NCBI GenBank assembly: GCA_023052935.1
Contig: CM041298.1
Coordinates: 52,521,813-52,585,812, forward strand
Reading direction: 5' to 3'
Origin: Piezodorus guildinii
Taxonomy: Eukaryota; Arthropoda; Insecta; Hemiptera; Pentatomidae
DNA length: 64,000 nucleotides
Positions 10,540 through 21,943 of the stretch are shown here, one piece after another. Both the position numbers and the translations under genes were made by a program. The notes beneath the pieces are model-generated. The model had not been told where the DNA came from, searched no databases, and worked only from the letters and a program-made list of their open reading frames with translations. Position 1 is the first letter of the stretch; every line of letters begins with the position of its first letter.

Positions 10540-12375
10540 TCCATAGCTAAGTTATTTTTGAAGGTAGAGAAAAATATGTATACAATTTTAGAATCAGTAA
10601 AGCGCGATAACCAAAAATTGAAATCTTGTTTAGATGTACGCTTGTAACTCCGTTATTTTCGAAGATAAAAAAAACTTATTAGTGTTTTTTAACCAAAAAC
10701 CGCGAATAATTAGAAGAAAGAAAATAAGAAAAATTGAAATTTGACTTATTTTTCCCCAAGTATAACCCCTGAATTGCTATTTTTTTTTTAAATAGCAAAA
10801 GGGAATGAACTCTTGTCCCACTATTCAGTTGGCAGCAATGGTTCTTTCCTGTTGTTAAGAAAGGGAGAAAAACGAACAAAAAATATTTCAAGGAGAAACG
10901 CAGGATTAAATTTTTTATAAGGTGTGTTTACTTTCTTTATTTTTAGCTCACTCAAAAGAGGGCAAGCCTTATCTGTGTAGAATGAAAAAGTAATGAACAA
11001 TGAATGGCGTGTAACATTTTCTTGTTTATTTTCCGATTAAAAACATTTCCAAGTTAGAAAGGAAGGTGCAATACCATTCTCTTTATTATTGAAATTATGT
11101 ACAGTCGAAACTGTCCGATTAAAATTATTTATAATCTATTAGTAACCATTTGTATGAATTATTTATCAATTACGAATCATAACGATAAGGTCGGTCCTGC
11201 TATATCCGTGCTGGTTCCACTGCGCTCTTCCCACCGACATTCTGCGATTCGGGTTCAAGGACACTGATGGTTCGGTCAAGATCCATGGATTATCTAACAA
11301 TAACTTTAGGGTCAACTAGGCGTCAAGGACTTTCATGCTCATGGCTTTACGTAGACTTAAGACCACCAAGTGGTCATATTAACGTTCGGATGAACACTAT
11401 ATGCAATTGCAGTTAACATTTTTGACCTTATTAAGCCTTAAGTGTTTACCAAAGTAAATAAAGCTTTATTGATACAGATTAATATTAGTCCGATATGGTC
11501 TTCATGTTGATTAACAATGTTGATTTATTATTTTCAATAATAATGTTTCTTTCTTCTCCTTGAAGAAATCTTGCCTGTATACTAGGGAGTGCTAGTATAC
11601 ATCCTAGCACCTAGACGTTGATATCAGCTGGTATTAAAATGGCGCCCATTAAAAGTGGTTTAACAGCTGGTATTAAAAAGTAATTTAATTCCATAACTTA
11701 ATTTATTTTTGAAGATAGAAAAAAATATGTATACAGTTTTAGGATCAGTAAAGAACAATAAGAAAATTAAATAAATAAATTTAAAAAAAATTGAAATCTT
11801 GCCTAGTATACGCTTGTGACTTCGTTATTTTCCGAAGATAAAAAAAGAAATATTAGCGTTTTTTAACCAAAAAACCGCGAATAATTAGAAAACGTGAAAG
11901 AAACTAAATTGAAATTTCGCCCATTAATATACCCATAACGCAGTTATTTTTAAAGATACAGAAGAGATTTATGAGTATTTTTAAACCAATAAACCGCAAA
12001 TAAGTATAAAAAAAATAAATAAAAACAAATTGACATTTTATCCATAAATACGCACATAGCTCTGTTATTTTTGAAGATACAGAAAAATGTGTATAGAGTT
12101 TTAGAATCAGTAAAACAGGATAAAAAAATGTGATATACATATTAAAGTCACAAATTATAATAGATGTAATACCACTAAACATCGGTTATTATTGGAGATA
12201 AAAAAAAAAAAAAAAAAAGATTTTCGAAATTAAGACTACGTGATGAACGAAGAGGAAAAATAAAATAACCTTATATGGTTAAGCTACAGCTTATAAGAGA
12301 TGTAATTCCCTGATAACTCGGTTATTATTGATGAAAGAGAAATTTTGTAAGGTGTTCTGGAATCAGGAAATTTTA
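10540..12375 (+). repeat. Diverged direct repeats of about 60-120 bp
   Basis: Related blocks recur in the same orientation. One type is GTTATTTTTGAAGATAGA...AAATATGTATACA..TTTTAGAATCAGTAAA (about 10550, 11700 and 12065). The other is GTTATTTTCGAAGATAAAAA...TTTTTTAACCAAAAA.CCGCGAATAATTAG (about 10655, 11825 and 11950). They read as an ancient, expanded internal array. A looser relative with ATGGCGGCTGATT appears at about 48335. Confidence 0.6.
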
Positions 12376-12439
12376 TTTGAATTATTCGAATAAAAGGCGA
12401 AAGAAAAGAAATAGTAACTCAGTCTAGTATAAATTTTTA

Positions 12440-12903
12440 TGGTTTATTATTTTCAAAATGGACCTTTGTAATCGACTAAAAAAAAAAAATTACTCTCCCC
12501 CTTCCTGAATATTTGAGGGCTTACGTTTCAAGATGCGTAGAACCTCAGAGAAAATGCGTTTATTCTAATTAATAAATAAACACATACCAATTCTTTAGTA
12601 CTGTTAATCGGTATTATTGATGTTAATCCGTTTCTCCTAATAAATAAATAAAAAAATACCAAAAAGTTTTGCTCTTTGTGCTATTGCATAGGAAATTAAA
12701 TATCCTACAAAATGAAAAAAAAAAAAAAAAAAAATTCATTGACATTGGTTCAGAAATAGCAGAGATATAGCGTTTTGAAATTAGCAATGGTGATGTGCCA
12801 TTTTCTTTTTAATTATTTATTGCTTTTGATATTACTTAATTGCCTATCAACAGCTATATAAATAGTTATACCCTAATGTTGTTATTTGGAAATAATAAAC
12901 CAT
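12440..12903 (+). mobile_element. R3 TIR-bearing repeat, short copy
   Basis: Left end GGTTTATTATTTTCAAAATG and right end TTTGGAAATAATAAACC are imperfect inverted repeats of about 17 bp. Inside are the CCTTTGTAATCGACT block, CTTACGTTTCAAGATGCG, an A-run, and AGCAGAGATATAGCG. The same order occurs at 43925-44196. It has a MITE-like structure and no coding capacity; the superfamily is not determined. Confidence 0.6.
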
Positions 12904-13275
12904 TCTGTAAAAATTTGTAGCGTTTTTTAAATCTTCTTTATCAAACAACATACTATCATAAAAATGAGGTGTAATTACGAAAATTATTTTACTTCTTTAG
13001 TAAGGTCCTCTTTTTGTTGGTCAAAATAATTTGTTTAGGTTTTGGTTTTACTTGGCGGCTCAGCTATAAAAAACCCCTAGGCTACATAATATGTCTGACT
13101 CGACAATAGTTTTGCTTTTCATTAATTTTATTTAGAAATAAATTATTTAATTTTATGAAATTTTAATTAAAAATAAAAGGTAACACTATTTTAAAACCAA
13201 TTTCGCTGATAAACATTGAACTATGATTAGCTGGAGCTGTTAATTACAGATTATTCAAAAGCTCCTTTGTAAATT

Positions 13276-13659
13276 GAGACGTTGATTTCCAAAAGGTACT
13301 AAAGGACATTTTTTACGAAATCGATTTTTTTTACATATTTGTATTCTCATCATTTAGTTTTATCTAAATATTCTATTTGATGTTATCTAATGAATTCTCA
13401 AGTCCTTAAAAAACGCGATTTATAAATGCGGTAATTTTCTAAAAGTACTAATTACGCATTTATTTTCGTTCCAAATCATTCTAAAAAAATTCATTTCATA
13501 ACTTTAATATGATGTTATTATTATAGTAAAAAAATAATTCTAAATTTTAAGGCAAAAAGACCCAAATTAGCTGGTTTAATAATATAGTAATGAGAGATTT
13601 TCGCGCTTCCTGTAAAATTTCCTAGAATGGATATAGTACCTTTTGGAAATCAACGTCTC
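13276..13659 (+). mobile_element. Complete 384-bp TIR element with 4-bp TSD
   Basis: Begins GAGACGTTGATTTCCAAAAG and ends with the exact inverse (CTTTTGGAAATCAACGTCTC). The inverted repeats extend for about 25 bp. AATT lies on both sides (13272-13275 and 13660-13663), read as a 4-bp target duplication. The interior is non-coding and carries further copies or remnants of the AAAGGTACT motif. Termini starting GAG with a 4-bp TSD are compatible with the Sola superfamily, but no transposase is present to prove it. Confidence 0.85.
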
Positions 13660-13757
13660 AATTGTGTTAAGTTGGAACTAAAAAATTTTTAGTAAGTGGT
13701 GTTTTTCCAGCACACTTATGCCGATGCGGGTATTATTTCACGACTTCTTGTATTTTT

Positions 13758-14634
13758 ACTTTCACTGACCTACATATGAAATATATAGTAAGGGAAAGTA
13801 TTGCGATCGTGAAAATTTTGGAATACCATTTTTCTACGGAAATACCCGTTTTAGGGTCTTCTGACTCCTAATGAAATGACCCGGAAAAGTCTGAGCGTGT
13901 ATGTTAAGTCTAGCGCAAAAACGATAAGTCGTACGAAACTAAAATTTAATATTTAAGTCAACTATATTCCCGAGATGTTACAGCAACTTTTTCATTAAAA
14001 CTGGCTAACCAGAAGAGCCACTTCATGCCATGTATTTTGTACCTTTTTTACGATTTTCTCAAAAACGTCTTTAACGATTTTTATTAAACTCGCTATATTG
14101 ATGTAAAATTTAATGGGCTTGAATGTCATGTAGGTTTCATTGTGATTGAAATAGTCTGACATGGCTTAAATGGCAATATTAAAATTGTCTTCTTCTTAAC
14201 TACTATTAACTTTGTACATTCCAAAAGATTAACCATATCATCTGAATCATATGAAGGATGGCTAAATATACAAGTTGGACGAATTTGATGACTAACTAAA
14301 GGATGGAAGAGCAAAACTATCTTTTTAATGTAATTTTTGTTTTTTTGATTTTAAGGACAGTAATATGGACGTATAATATACCGCTGGAAAGAGAAAGATT
14401 TTCGAAAAAATATTATCTGATACACAAATTTGTAAAAGGCAATATAAAGTGACGAATAAGGAATAAAATTATTACTGATAAACAATTTAATGTAGTTATA
14501 TCATTTAATCTAAATCATACGTTTCCAACGAAAATGAATACACGTTTTATTAAAACCAACTTGGTATATTTTTCCGATTCAAGTATATTTAATAGTTCTT
14601 AAATTGATTCTAACAGTCGAGGTAAGTGAAAGTC
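13758..14634 (-). mobile_element. HINE-like element, copy B
   Basis: On the plus strand it begins ACTTTCACTGACCTACATAT and ends GGTAAGTGAAAGTC. The outermost 20 bp of the family's 5' end (the GTGCGGGC block) is missing, with AAATATTTTT in its place. Internal landmarks include TTGCGATCGTGAAAATTTTG and TTTTACGATTTTCTCAAAAA. The interior near 14470-14600 belongs to a subtype shared with 42540-42650. Confidence 0.75.
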
Positions 14635-14972
14635 AAATATTTTTAAACATGTTACTATTTCTTAATGTCTTAAAAATAGCGAAAGGTGGTCCGAGAGGGT
14701 TATATTAAGTATAGTTGTGGATTGGAACAAAGAAAGTTTTAAGTTTTGTTTAAAAAAATAAATTATTATTTTTATTTTTTTTTTCGAAGCCCCTTTTGTT
14801 AGCTCTTTTTAAAACCTTAGTTTTCGAATATTCTCCTTTTTCTGCATGTGTGCATTTTAATGATTTCAGGTATATCTGTAATATATAATTATCTTCTATG
14901 AATCTATAATGAGGTGATGGGGCTCACCTTTTGGTCTAAGTAGAACCTTAATCTAATACTAAAACCTAAATC

Positions 14973-15221
14973 TCAATATTCTGCCATCGTTGAGGTAATC
15001 CAGAAGGTTTTAAATCTTTGGAATGACGTTCCTCTCACAAATTTTCCGTAGAACGCCATTTTGGAACGATTGTAAAGGTTTTTCGGTCGACTTATTGAAA
15101 AGAGTGGAGCACCATATAACAGAGTTGGACGTATAATGGCCTTATATATTGATATCTTCAGTCGGAGAGACATACTGGAAGAATTAATTAAGTAATTAAG
15201 TTGCCTTAATTTTTGCCTCAC
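14973..15221 (-). pseudogene. Jockey-type LINE ORF2 C-terminal fragment
   Basis: The minus frame contains LRLKISIYKAIIRPTLLYGA. This is the conserved post-polymerase block of jockey ORF2 proteins: the intact jockey of this window has YKRLIYTTIIRPIWTYGIEL at the same place. The N-terminal part KLRQLNYLINSSS also fits. The upstream catalytic core is absent. It differs clearly from both other jockey copies, so it represents a third family. Confidence 0.7.
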
Positions 15222-15235
15222 TGTCTTTAATTTTT

Positions 15236-16104
15236 ACTTTCACTTACTATATATAGATCGTGAAAATTTTCGAATTCCAGTTTTCAACGGAAATACACGT
15301 TTTAGGGTCCCCTGAGTCCAAATAAACAAGTCCCGCAAAAAGGTCTGTGTGTGTGGTAACTCCCGGGCGGAAACGATAAGTCCTATGAAACTGAAGTTTC
15401 ATATTTAAGACTAATATACGCCCCAGACATTCAAAACCTTTTTCATCAAAATGAGCTTACCAGAAGAGCCACTTTATGCCATGCATTTAGCAACTTTTTT
15501 CGCCTTTCTCGAAAACGGTTCCGACGATTTTCATTAAACTCGCTATATCGATGTAAACTTTAATGGTGCTTTAAGATCATGTAGGTTTTATTCTGATTAA
15601 AATGGTTTGACAGGTCTTAAATGCCGATATTTTAAATTGTATTCCCCTAAAGTACCTTTAATTTTGTAGATTCTGTAAAAAGAACCATATTATCTTGTTA
15701 GCATTGAAAAATAACAGCTAAATATGTAAGTTGTGCGAATTTGAAAAACAACTAAAGGAGAAAACTGAAAAAATATTTTTTTAATGCAATTTTTTGTTTC
15801 TGAACATAAGAACAGTAATATACTCATATGATATACCGTTGGAAAGCTAAAGATTTTAGAAAAAATAGTATCTTATACACAAGCTTTTAAAAGTCAATAG
15901 AGAGTGATAAAAAGCCGATAAAACTAACTGATTATTTAGATAATGATATAATAGATTTTTTAATAAAACACATGTTTCTATAAACATTCAATTTAATTAA
16001 TTCTTTAATAGTTTCACGTATTTTTATCTCTAACTGTAGTTGAAAATTCTTTCATTGATTTTAAAAATGGAAATAAGTGAAAGTCGTGTGTTGCCCGCAC
16101 CAGA
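15236..16104 (-). mobile_element. HINE-like element, copy C (full length)
   Basis: From ACTTTCACTTACTATATATA to GTGTGTTGCCCGCACCAGA, 869 bp, with a T-run on each side. The family hairpin near 15236-15260 is shortened compared with other copies. It is directly followed, across its T-run, by the 5'-truncated jockey at 16105. Confidence 0.8.
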
Positions 16105-18722
16105 TTTTTTTTACTAAATCCCAACCGTAATCCTGACATCCTTGACTTCTTCATTCACAGCGGATTAGGCTCCCTCAACTTATCTGTTACTCGACTTGAT
16201 GAACTATCCTCAGACCATAGTCCACTGATCCTAAAAATATCTCTCACTCCAATTCCAAAACCTATCCCACCGTCATTTATCCGAGGCCCTGTCAACTGGA
16301 ACCTATTTCGCCAAATCCTGACCGGTAATATTAACCTCAGAGCGACCCTCAAAACCCCAGAAGACCTTGACGATTCCGTCTACTCCTTCACCACCGCCAT
16401 TCAGCAAGCTGTCTGGACTGCCTCCTCTCCTAAGCACTCCAATATAACTCCTCACCAAAACCATTTGCCTCAACACCTTACAGACCTAATCCATGCAAAA
16501 CGCCGTGCCAGATCATTATGGCAGCGCACCCGACACCCAACAGATCGCCGCTCCTATAACTTCTATTGTAGACAATTGAAGCAGGAGTTGGCGACCTTCC
16601 GTTCCCAGTCCTTTAATTCCTACCTCTCCTCTCTGTCAGCTAGTGATAATTCCCTGTGGAATGTCACGAAGAAGATTTTAAAATCCCATCAAGTTTCCCA
16701 TCCTCTCCGGCGTGGTGATGACTCCTGGGCTGCGTCTGATGAAGATAAAGCCGAGGAATTCGCCACACACCTCTCCAAAGTATTCACTCCTCACCCGGAA
16801 TCCCAAAGCAATCATACCGCAGCAGTACAAGACTTCCTTTTGTCACCAATATCTCTTTCCCTACCTCCTAAGGCTATTAATCCCTCTGAGGTTAAATATC
16901 TTCTCCAGAAACTGACCCTCCGTAAATCTCCTGGACATGATCTCCTTACCCCCCAGATCCTCCGTCAACTTCCACAGAAAGCTATCATATTCCTTACCTA
17001 TATCTACAACTGCATCCTACGCACCACCTATTTTCCTCTCTTGTGGAAACATTCCACAATCATTCTCTTCCTAAAACCAGGTAAACCTTCCAGCAACACT
17101 TCATCCTACAGACCTATTAGTCTACTCCCCATCCTCTCAAAAGTCTTTGAAAAACTCCTTCTAAAACGAATCCTGCCTATATTAGAATCACAAAATCTTC
17201 CTTCCCATCAGTTTGGTTTCCGTGCTCATCATTCCACTGTTCAACAAGGACTCCGAGTTGTAGACCATATTTCCTCAGCCCTTGAATGCAAAGAGTATTG
17301 TTCTGGTGCGTTTCTGGTCATAGCGCAAGCTTTTGACCGGGTATGGCACACCGGTTTACTCTTCAAGCTTAAAACGCATTTACCCCAGTCTCTATACCTC
17401 ATTCTACGATCCTATCTCTTAAACCGCTCCTTCCGAGTTCGCTGTGGTGTAGAATTTTCTAACTTTTATCCCATTGAGGCCGGTGTTCCTCAAGGCAGCG
17501 TCTTGGGACCCATCCTCTACATCCTTTACACTGCTGATATTCCTAATCATCCTGACACCTTTCTGGCAACATTTGCAGATGACACCGCCATCCTATCATC
17601 CAATTCCGATCCTGAAATAGCATCCTTCATCCTGCAAAGACACCTTTGTCTTATCGAGGACTGGTGTAATGCTTGGCGTATTAAGGTTAATGAAAGCAAA
17701 TGCACCCACGTCACCTTCACCCTTCGACGCAAATCCTGTCCAATGGTTCATTTCAATTCCATACCGCTTCCTTCCTCAGACACAGTCCGGTATCTTGGCT
17801 TACTACTAGACAAAAGATTGACGTGGAACCCACATACAAGACTTAAACGAAAAGAACTCAACAGACGATTCGGACAGTTATACAGACTACTAAACAGAAA
17901 ATCTAAGCTTACAGTTGACAACAAATTATTACTTTACAAGACAATACTGAAGCCAATCTGGACCTACGGACTTGAGCTGTGGGGGACAGCTAAACGTTCT
18001 AACATCAAACGCATTCAATCCTTTCAATCCAAAGTCCTCCGAACAATAGTAAATGCTCCTTATTATGTCTCCAACTATACCTTACACCACGACCTTAATG
18101 TTCCATTTATTTCAGACCTGATTCCATCTAAATTTTCCAAATTCCACCAGAACCTCATTCATCATCCTAATCCTCTAGCACAATCCCTATCTAGCTCCAC
18201 TCATCCATATAACCCTCCTAGAAGGTTGAAACGGCAGTGGCCCCGAGACATATTGTAAACATCTGTTCTGGAGTTCTGACACTGGTCAGATTCTCCTCTC
18301 ATGTGCGGTGTGATTGTGGCTGTGGCGCCCTTACTTAGCTTCCGCTGGTTCTCACCAGTGATGCGGCTGAGAGGGAGGCGCTGGGATCCTTTGGACTCTG
18401 CTTGTCCTTCCACAAGTGGGGGGACAAGCCCCGTCCGGGGTTCTCGAGCTGATTGTAAATATTGTACATAGGTATGAATGTGAAATGTTTTGTTTATTTA
18501 TTTGTTAACTTCATTTATTTGTATTTATTTTGTCTATAAATTTTGTTATTGTATACGTTTATTTATTTTGATTTTATTTTATGTAATTTGACTTTCCTTT
18601 TATTTATATTGTAAATATTGTATGAATGAGATCCTGTAGCACTATTATTATTGTCTATTATGACAAATTGTAATAAATACGAATAAAAAAAAAAAATAAA
18701 AAAAAAAAAATAAATAAAATAA
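16105..18722 (+). mobile_element. 5'-truncated jockey-type LINE (family B)
   Basis: Comprises most of ORF2, a GC-richer 3' UTR of about 430 bp and an A-rich tail (about 18686-18720), which is the normal outcome of incomplete reverse transcription. The truncation falls inside the endonuclease domain, and the junction coincides with the T-run at the end of a HINE copy. I could not identify a target-site duplication. Confidence 0.85.
16117..18258 (+). CDS. Jockey-type ORF2 fragment: endonuclease end plus reverse transcriptase, catalytic Asp lost
   Basis: An open frame of about 714 codons without a proper start. A TTG-initiated subframe begins at 16465, but in-frame codons run back to the truncation point. 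The first residues (NPDILDFF, then SSDHSPL) match the last endonuclease motifs of the intact jockey ORF2. The reverse transcriptase follows: SPGHDLLTPQIL, SYRPISLLPILSKVFEKLLL, GVPQGSVLGPILYILYTADI and ATFADDTAIL. In motif A the intact element has GAFLDVEQAFDRVWH, whereas here the text is GAFLVIAQAFDRVWH, so the first metal-binding Asp is Val (GTC at 17317-17319). The enzyme should be inactive. The C-terminus ends PPRRLKRQWPRDIL, the same ending as the intact jockey. Confidence 0.9.
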   Translation, partial: NPNRNPDILDFFIHSGLGSLNLSVTRLDELSSDHSPLILKISLTPIPKPIPPSFIRGPVNWNLFRQILTGNINLRATLKTPEDLDDSVYSFTTAIQQAVWTASSPKHSNITPHQNHLPQHLTDLIHAKRRARSLWQRTRHPTDRRSYNFYCRQLKQELATFRSQSFNSYLSSLSASDNSLWNVTKKILKSHQVSHPLRRGDDSWAASDEDKAEEFATHLSKVFTPHPESQSNHTAAVQDFLLSPISLSLPPKAINPSEVKYLLQKLTLRKSPGHDLLTPQILRQLPQKAIIFLTYIYNCILRTTYFPLLWKHSTIILFLKPGKPSSNTSSYRPISLLPILSKVFEKLLLKRILPILESQNLPSHQFGFRAHHSTVQQGLRVVDHISSALECKEYCSGAFLVIAQAFDRVWHTGLLFKLKTHLPQSLYLILRSYLLNRSFRVRCGVEFSNFYPIEAGVPQGSVLGPILYILYTADIPNHPDTFLATFADDTAILSSNSDPEIASFILQRHLCLIEDWCNAWRIKVNESKCTHVTFTLRRKSCPMVHFNSIPLPSSDTVRYLGLLLDKRLTWNPHTRLKRKELNRRFGQLYRLLNRKSKLTVDNKLLLYKTILKPIWTYGLELWGTAKRSNIKRIQSFQSKVLRTIVNAPYYVSNYTLHHDLNVPFISDLIPSKFSKFHQNLIHHPNPLAQSLSSSTHPYNPPRRLKRQWPRDIL

Positions 18723-19171
18723 ACCCATTATATATTTTAAGCAAAACATTTGAAAACCTTCTTTAATGGGAATAAGCATTACCTAATTAAAAGCGAGCAA
18801 GTTTCCATATAAGTCCACAACGTCTAGAAAGTCGCTATATACACTTAAGGACATTGACCGCCTCTGTATAAATATATACGACTGTATACATTGTCAGGTT
18901 GTATGTCTTGTTGGAAAGTGGGTTTCTCTTGCCACATGTTTTTCCCAGTCAGCAATAACTCATTTGTTTATTACTGCTGTTTTTAAAGGTAATTATTGAA
19001 AAATACTTGTAACATCAAGAAAGAAAGAAAACAATTATTTTGGGACTAAGTCCTCTAATAATACCTCATAATTTTAAAATCATACAAGCTTTAAATCTGA
19101 CCAAAATATTAATGAAAAATAAAACAATTTAAAATTAAATATATCTCAATAAAAAGATATAAATTATTTTT
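18723..19171. other. No feature recognised
   Basis: AT-rich sequence between the jockey tail and the next HINE copy. No ORF or repeat was recognised. Confidence 0.4.
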
Positions 19172-20001
19172 TATTTTCACTTACCTGAATATTTAGATTA
19201 GGTATTGCGTATTGCGATCGTGAAAATTTTCTAATTCTAGTTTTCATCGGAAATACACGTTTTTGGGTCCCCTCAGTCCAAATAACCAAGTCGCGCAAAA
19301 AGGTCTGTGTTAGGGGTTCGGATTAATCGGTTTGGAGAAACCAATGATCTTTCGAACTGAATTGTTTAACGATAATCGAGTGGTTATAAGGAGGTCGGAT
19401 AATCAAACTTTATTTATTTTTTATTTTATTTTTTTTTTTTTGCTCATCACATAAATTATATTCAGGTCAGCTATGATAGAGAAGGGATTTGTGGCATATC
19501 GTCTCTCAGAATGCATATTAATCATTCGATTATTTAAATCATCGAAGTCCGATCATCCGATTATGACGATCATTCGATTATGCCCACCCCTAGTCTGTGT
19601 GTGTCCGTGAGTGGTAAGTCTTGCGTGAAAACGAATATGTAGTCGTATGAAACTGAAATTTCCTATTGGAAACCACTTAACGGCCGAGATTTTATAGCAA
19701 CTTTTTCGTCGAAATAGGCAAACCATAAGTGCCACTTTATATTACGTATTTTGCACTTTTTACGATTTTCTCAAAAACGGCTCTAACGATTTTGATCAAA
19801 CTCCGTATATCGATGTAAAATGTGATTGAATTTGATATCAAATCAGTTTCGTTCTGATTGAAATAGTCTGACAGCGCTTAAGTGGCGTATTTTGTTATTT
19901 TTTCCTCCTAAAGAACCATTAATATTATAGATTCGAAAAAATTAACCAAATTACCACCAAAAAAAAATCAGGTAAATATATAAGTTGTACGAATTCGATA
20001 T
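19172..20001 (-). mobile_element. HINE-like element, copy D, interrupted and truncated
   Basis: Starts TTTTCACTTACCTGAATATT, continues through TTGCGATCGTGAAAATTTTC and the usual body, and breaks at GTACGAATTCGATATCC where a LINE begins. A 282-bp hAT MITE is inserted at 19311-19592. Confidence 0.75.
19311..19592 (+). mobile_element. hAT-type MITE with 8-bp TSD
   Basis: Bounded by TAGGGGTTCGG on the left and CCCACCCCTA on the right, which form imperfect inverted ends. It is flanked on both sides by GTCTGTGT (19303-19310 and 19593-19600). An 8-bp duplication with TAGGGGTGGGC-type ends is characteristic of the hAT superfamily. The interior is non-coding and AT-rich with a T-run. Deleting it restores a continuous HINE sequence, which confirms the insertion. 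Confidence 0.9.
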
Positions 20002-20002
20002 C

Positions 20003-21368
20003 CAAACTCCGAAACCTATCAATATCCGATAGTGCCATAAACTGGTTTCTTTCCTTTCTATCCGCTAGAACTCAAACTGTGATAATCCCAAATAAACCTC
20101 CTTCCTCACCTATTCCGCTAACACATGGAGTTCCTCAGGGATCTGATCTCTCTCCAATCCTATTCTCTATCTATGTTAATGACCTACCCAGTTCCATACT
20201 TCACTCTAAATACCACCTATATGCCGATGATCTCCAAATTTACCTCTCCTTCCATCCTTCTGAAATGCCTGAGACATTGACATATCAATTTATGGGCCAT
20301 CAAGAATGGACTAAAACTTAATGTTGATAAAACGAAAGCTATCCTTATCGGTTCCAAACATCTGCTCAACTCCCTCTCCTGCCACCCCTTATCTACCTTA
20401 ATCATAGACCATCATCTTCCAAACGTCCGTTAGAAACCTTGGCTTATTCCTCGACCAAAACCTATCCTGGAATAATCACATTTCGCAAATTTCTAGAAAA
20501 TCCATAGCCATTCTTAAACAGTTCCTCAGATTACGTGATTTAATACCTCTTAAAACCCGCCAGCTCCTAGTATCCTCTCTCATCTTCCCCCACTTCGATT
20601 ATGGCTGCCTGGTGTTTGGCGGACTGTCCGAGATGCTTGAGATGAGACTGAAGAGACTAAGAACTGTTTTATTAGATTCATCTTCGGAATCCCTCGGCGC
20701 TCTCATGTCTCAGCCTGGTATGCCGAGTTGAAGTGGCTTTACCCTAAATTCCGACGGCAATACTTCCTTGGAACTTACCTTACCAATCCTTCAAACCAAA
20801 AAAAACCCTCTATATTTACAATTTGTTTACCCCACTCTCCTCTGTCCACTCCATCAACACAAGATCCCAACCCTTGAACATGCTCATTCCATCCCACAGA
20901 ACTGCTTCCTTTAAGAGATCTTTCGTCATACGTGCATCCTCATTTTGGAATTCCTTGCCCATGTCGATTCGTACATGCCAATCCTTAACTTCCTTCAAAC
21001 ATCACCTATTTGGATAAACATCAAACATCTCCTTGAACATCAATCTGCCGTGCCTTTATAAACTTAACTATCTGGCCTCTTTATTTTTATCTCAATTTTC
21101 TCTATTTTTTTTGTTTTGTTTTAATATATTTTATTACTTGGATTTATTTACGATTGTAATATGACTCTGTGCTTGTATATATGTGTGTGTGTGTGTGTTT
21201 GTTATATATTTATATATATGCAGATCCATATATATCATAATTTGTAATCCATAAAATGCTGTATATAATCTGATAAATTCTACATAGCCAGAAGTAAAAT
21301 CTTATATTGTACATTTATATTATTCTTAGGGGACTAGCTGTCCCAAAATAAAATTTCTTTTCATTTCA
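20003..21368 (+). pseudogene. CR1/L2-like LINE, 5'-truncated and frameshifted
   Basis: Encodes the C-terminal half of a reverse transcriptase. The 80-aa frame at 20079-20321 has THGVPQGSDLSPILFSIYVN (motif B) and LYADDLQIYLSFHP (motif C with the YADD active site). Later frames carry LPPLRLWLPG, RFIFGIPRRSHVSAWYAEL, WLYPKFRRQYFLGTYL and, at 20823-21017, the FWNSLPMSIR terminal block. At least three frame breaks separate these, so it is dead. The 3' end has a GGGGACTAGCTGTCCC stem, AATAAAATTTC and a (TTTCA)n-like tail. The YADD context and repeat tail suggest the CR1/L2 group; that assignment is tentative. Confidence 0.8.
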
Positions 21369-21377
21369 TTTCAATTA

Positions 21378-21940
21378 AAGGAGAATACGTTTTTGGGGTT
21401 TCTTGAGTTCAAATAACCAAGTCCTGAAAAAATGTTTGTGTGTATGTGTCGTTATTCTAGCTCGAAAACAATAAGTTTTGTAAAACTGAAATTTCACATT
21501 TTAGAAGTGTATATATACGATCTGTTATAACAACTTTTTGATCGAAATCTGATGACTGTAAGTGCTACTATACCATGAATATTTTACTTTTTTACGATTT
21601 TCTCAAAAACCGCTCCAACGATTTTGATTAAACTTGCTATTATTATTGATGTAAAATTTAATGAACTAAAAATTTAATTTAGGTTTCATTATGAATTAAA
21701 TAGTCTGACAGGCTTAAATGCTGATAGTCTTTTTGGTGAAAATTCTCTTCTAAAGTACCTTCAATTTTGTAAGGTTTAAAATATTGACCGTATCATTTAA
21801 TTAGCATTGATAAAGAACGGCTAAATAGACAAGTTGAACGAATTTGATATCCAGGCTAAAGAAGAAAAGAGCATATATTTTTATGAAATCTTTGTTTACA
21901 GTAATATATACGTAATATATAAATTAAAAAAAAATAATAA
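21378..21940 (-). mobile_element. HINE-like element, copy E, partial
   Basis: Begins inside the family near TACGTTTTTGGGG (family version ACACGTTTTAGGGTCCCC), follows the body through TTTTACGATTTTCTCAAAAA and breaks at GTAATATATACG where the RTE-like LINE is inserted. Confidence 0.7.
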
Positions 21941-21943
21941 TAG

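Larger units (their letters stand above)
9879..12435 (+). repeat. R3 dispersed repeat, long copy with internal decayed repeats
   Basis: Starts with GGTTTATTATTTTCAATAAT and a CCTTTGTAATCGACC block shared with the copy at 12440. The right-end inverted partner (AAATAATAAACC) is not seen before the next copy begins, so this copy is incomplete or rearranged. It has taken a SINE1 insertion (10002-10268) and contains the diverged internal repeats at 10540-12375. A perfect 9-bp inverted pair (GTATACTAG...CTAGTATAC) lies at about 11577-11600. No ORF with a recognisable motif is present. Confidence 0.5.

Noticed and set aside
15236..18722. HINE copy plus jockey as one larger element
   Set aside because: Other HINE copies end at the same CCAGA and T-run without jockey sequence, so the two are merely adjacent.
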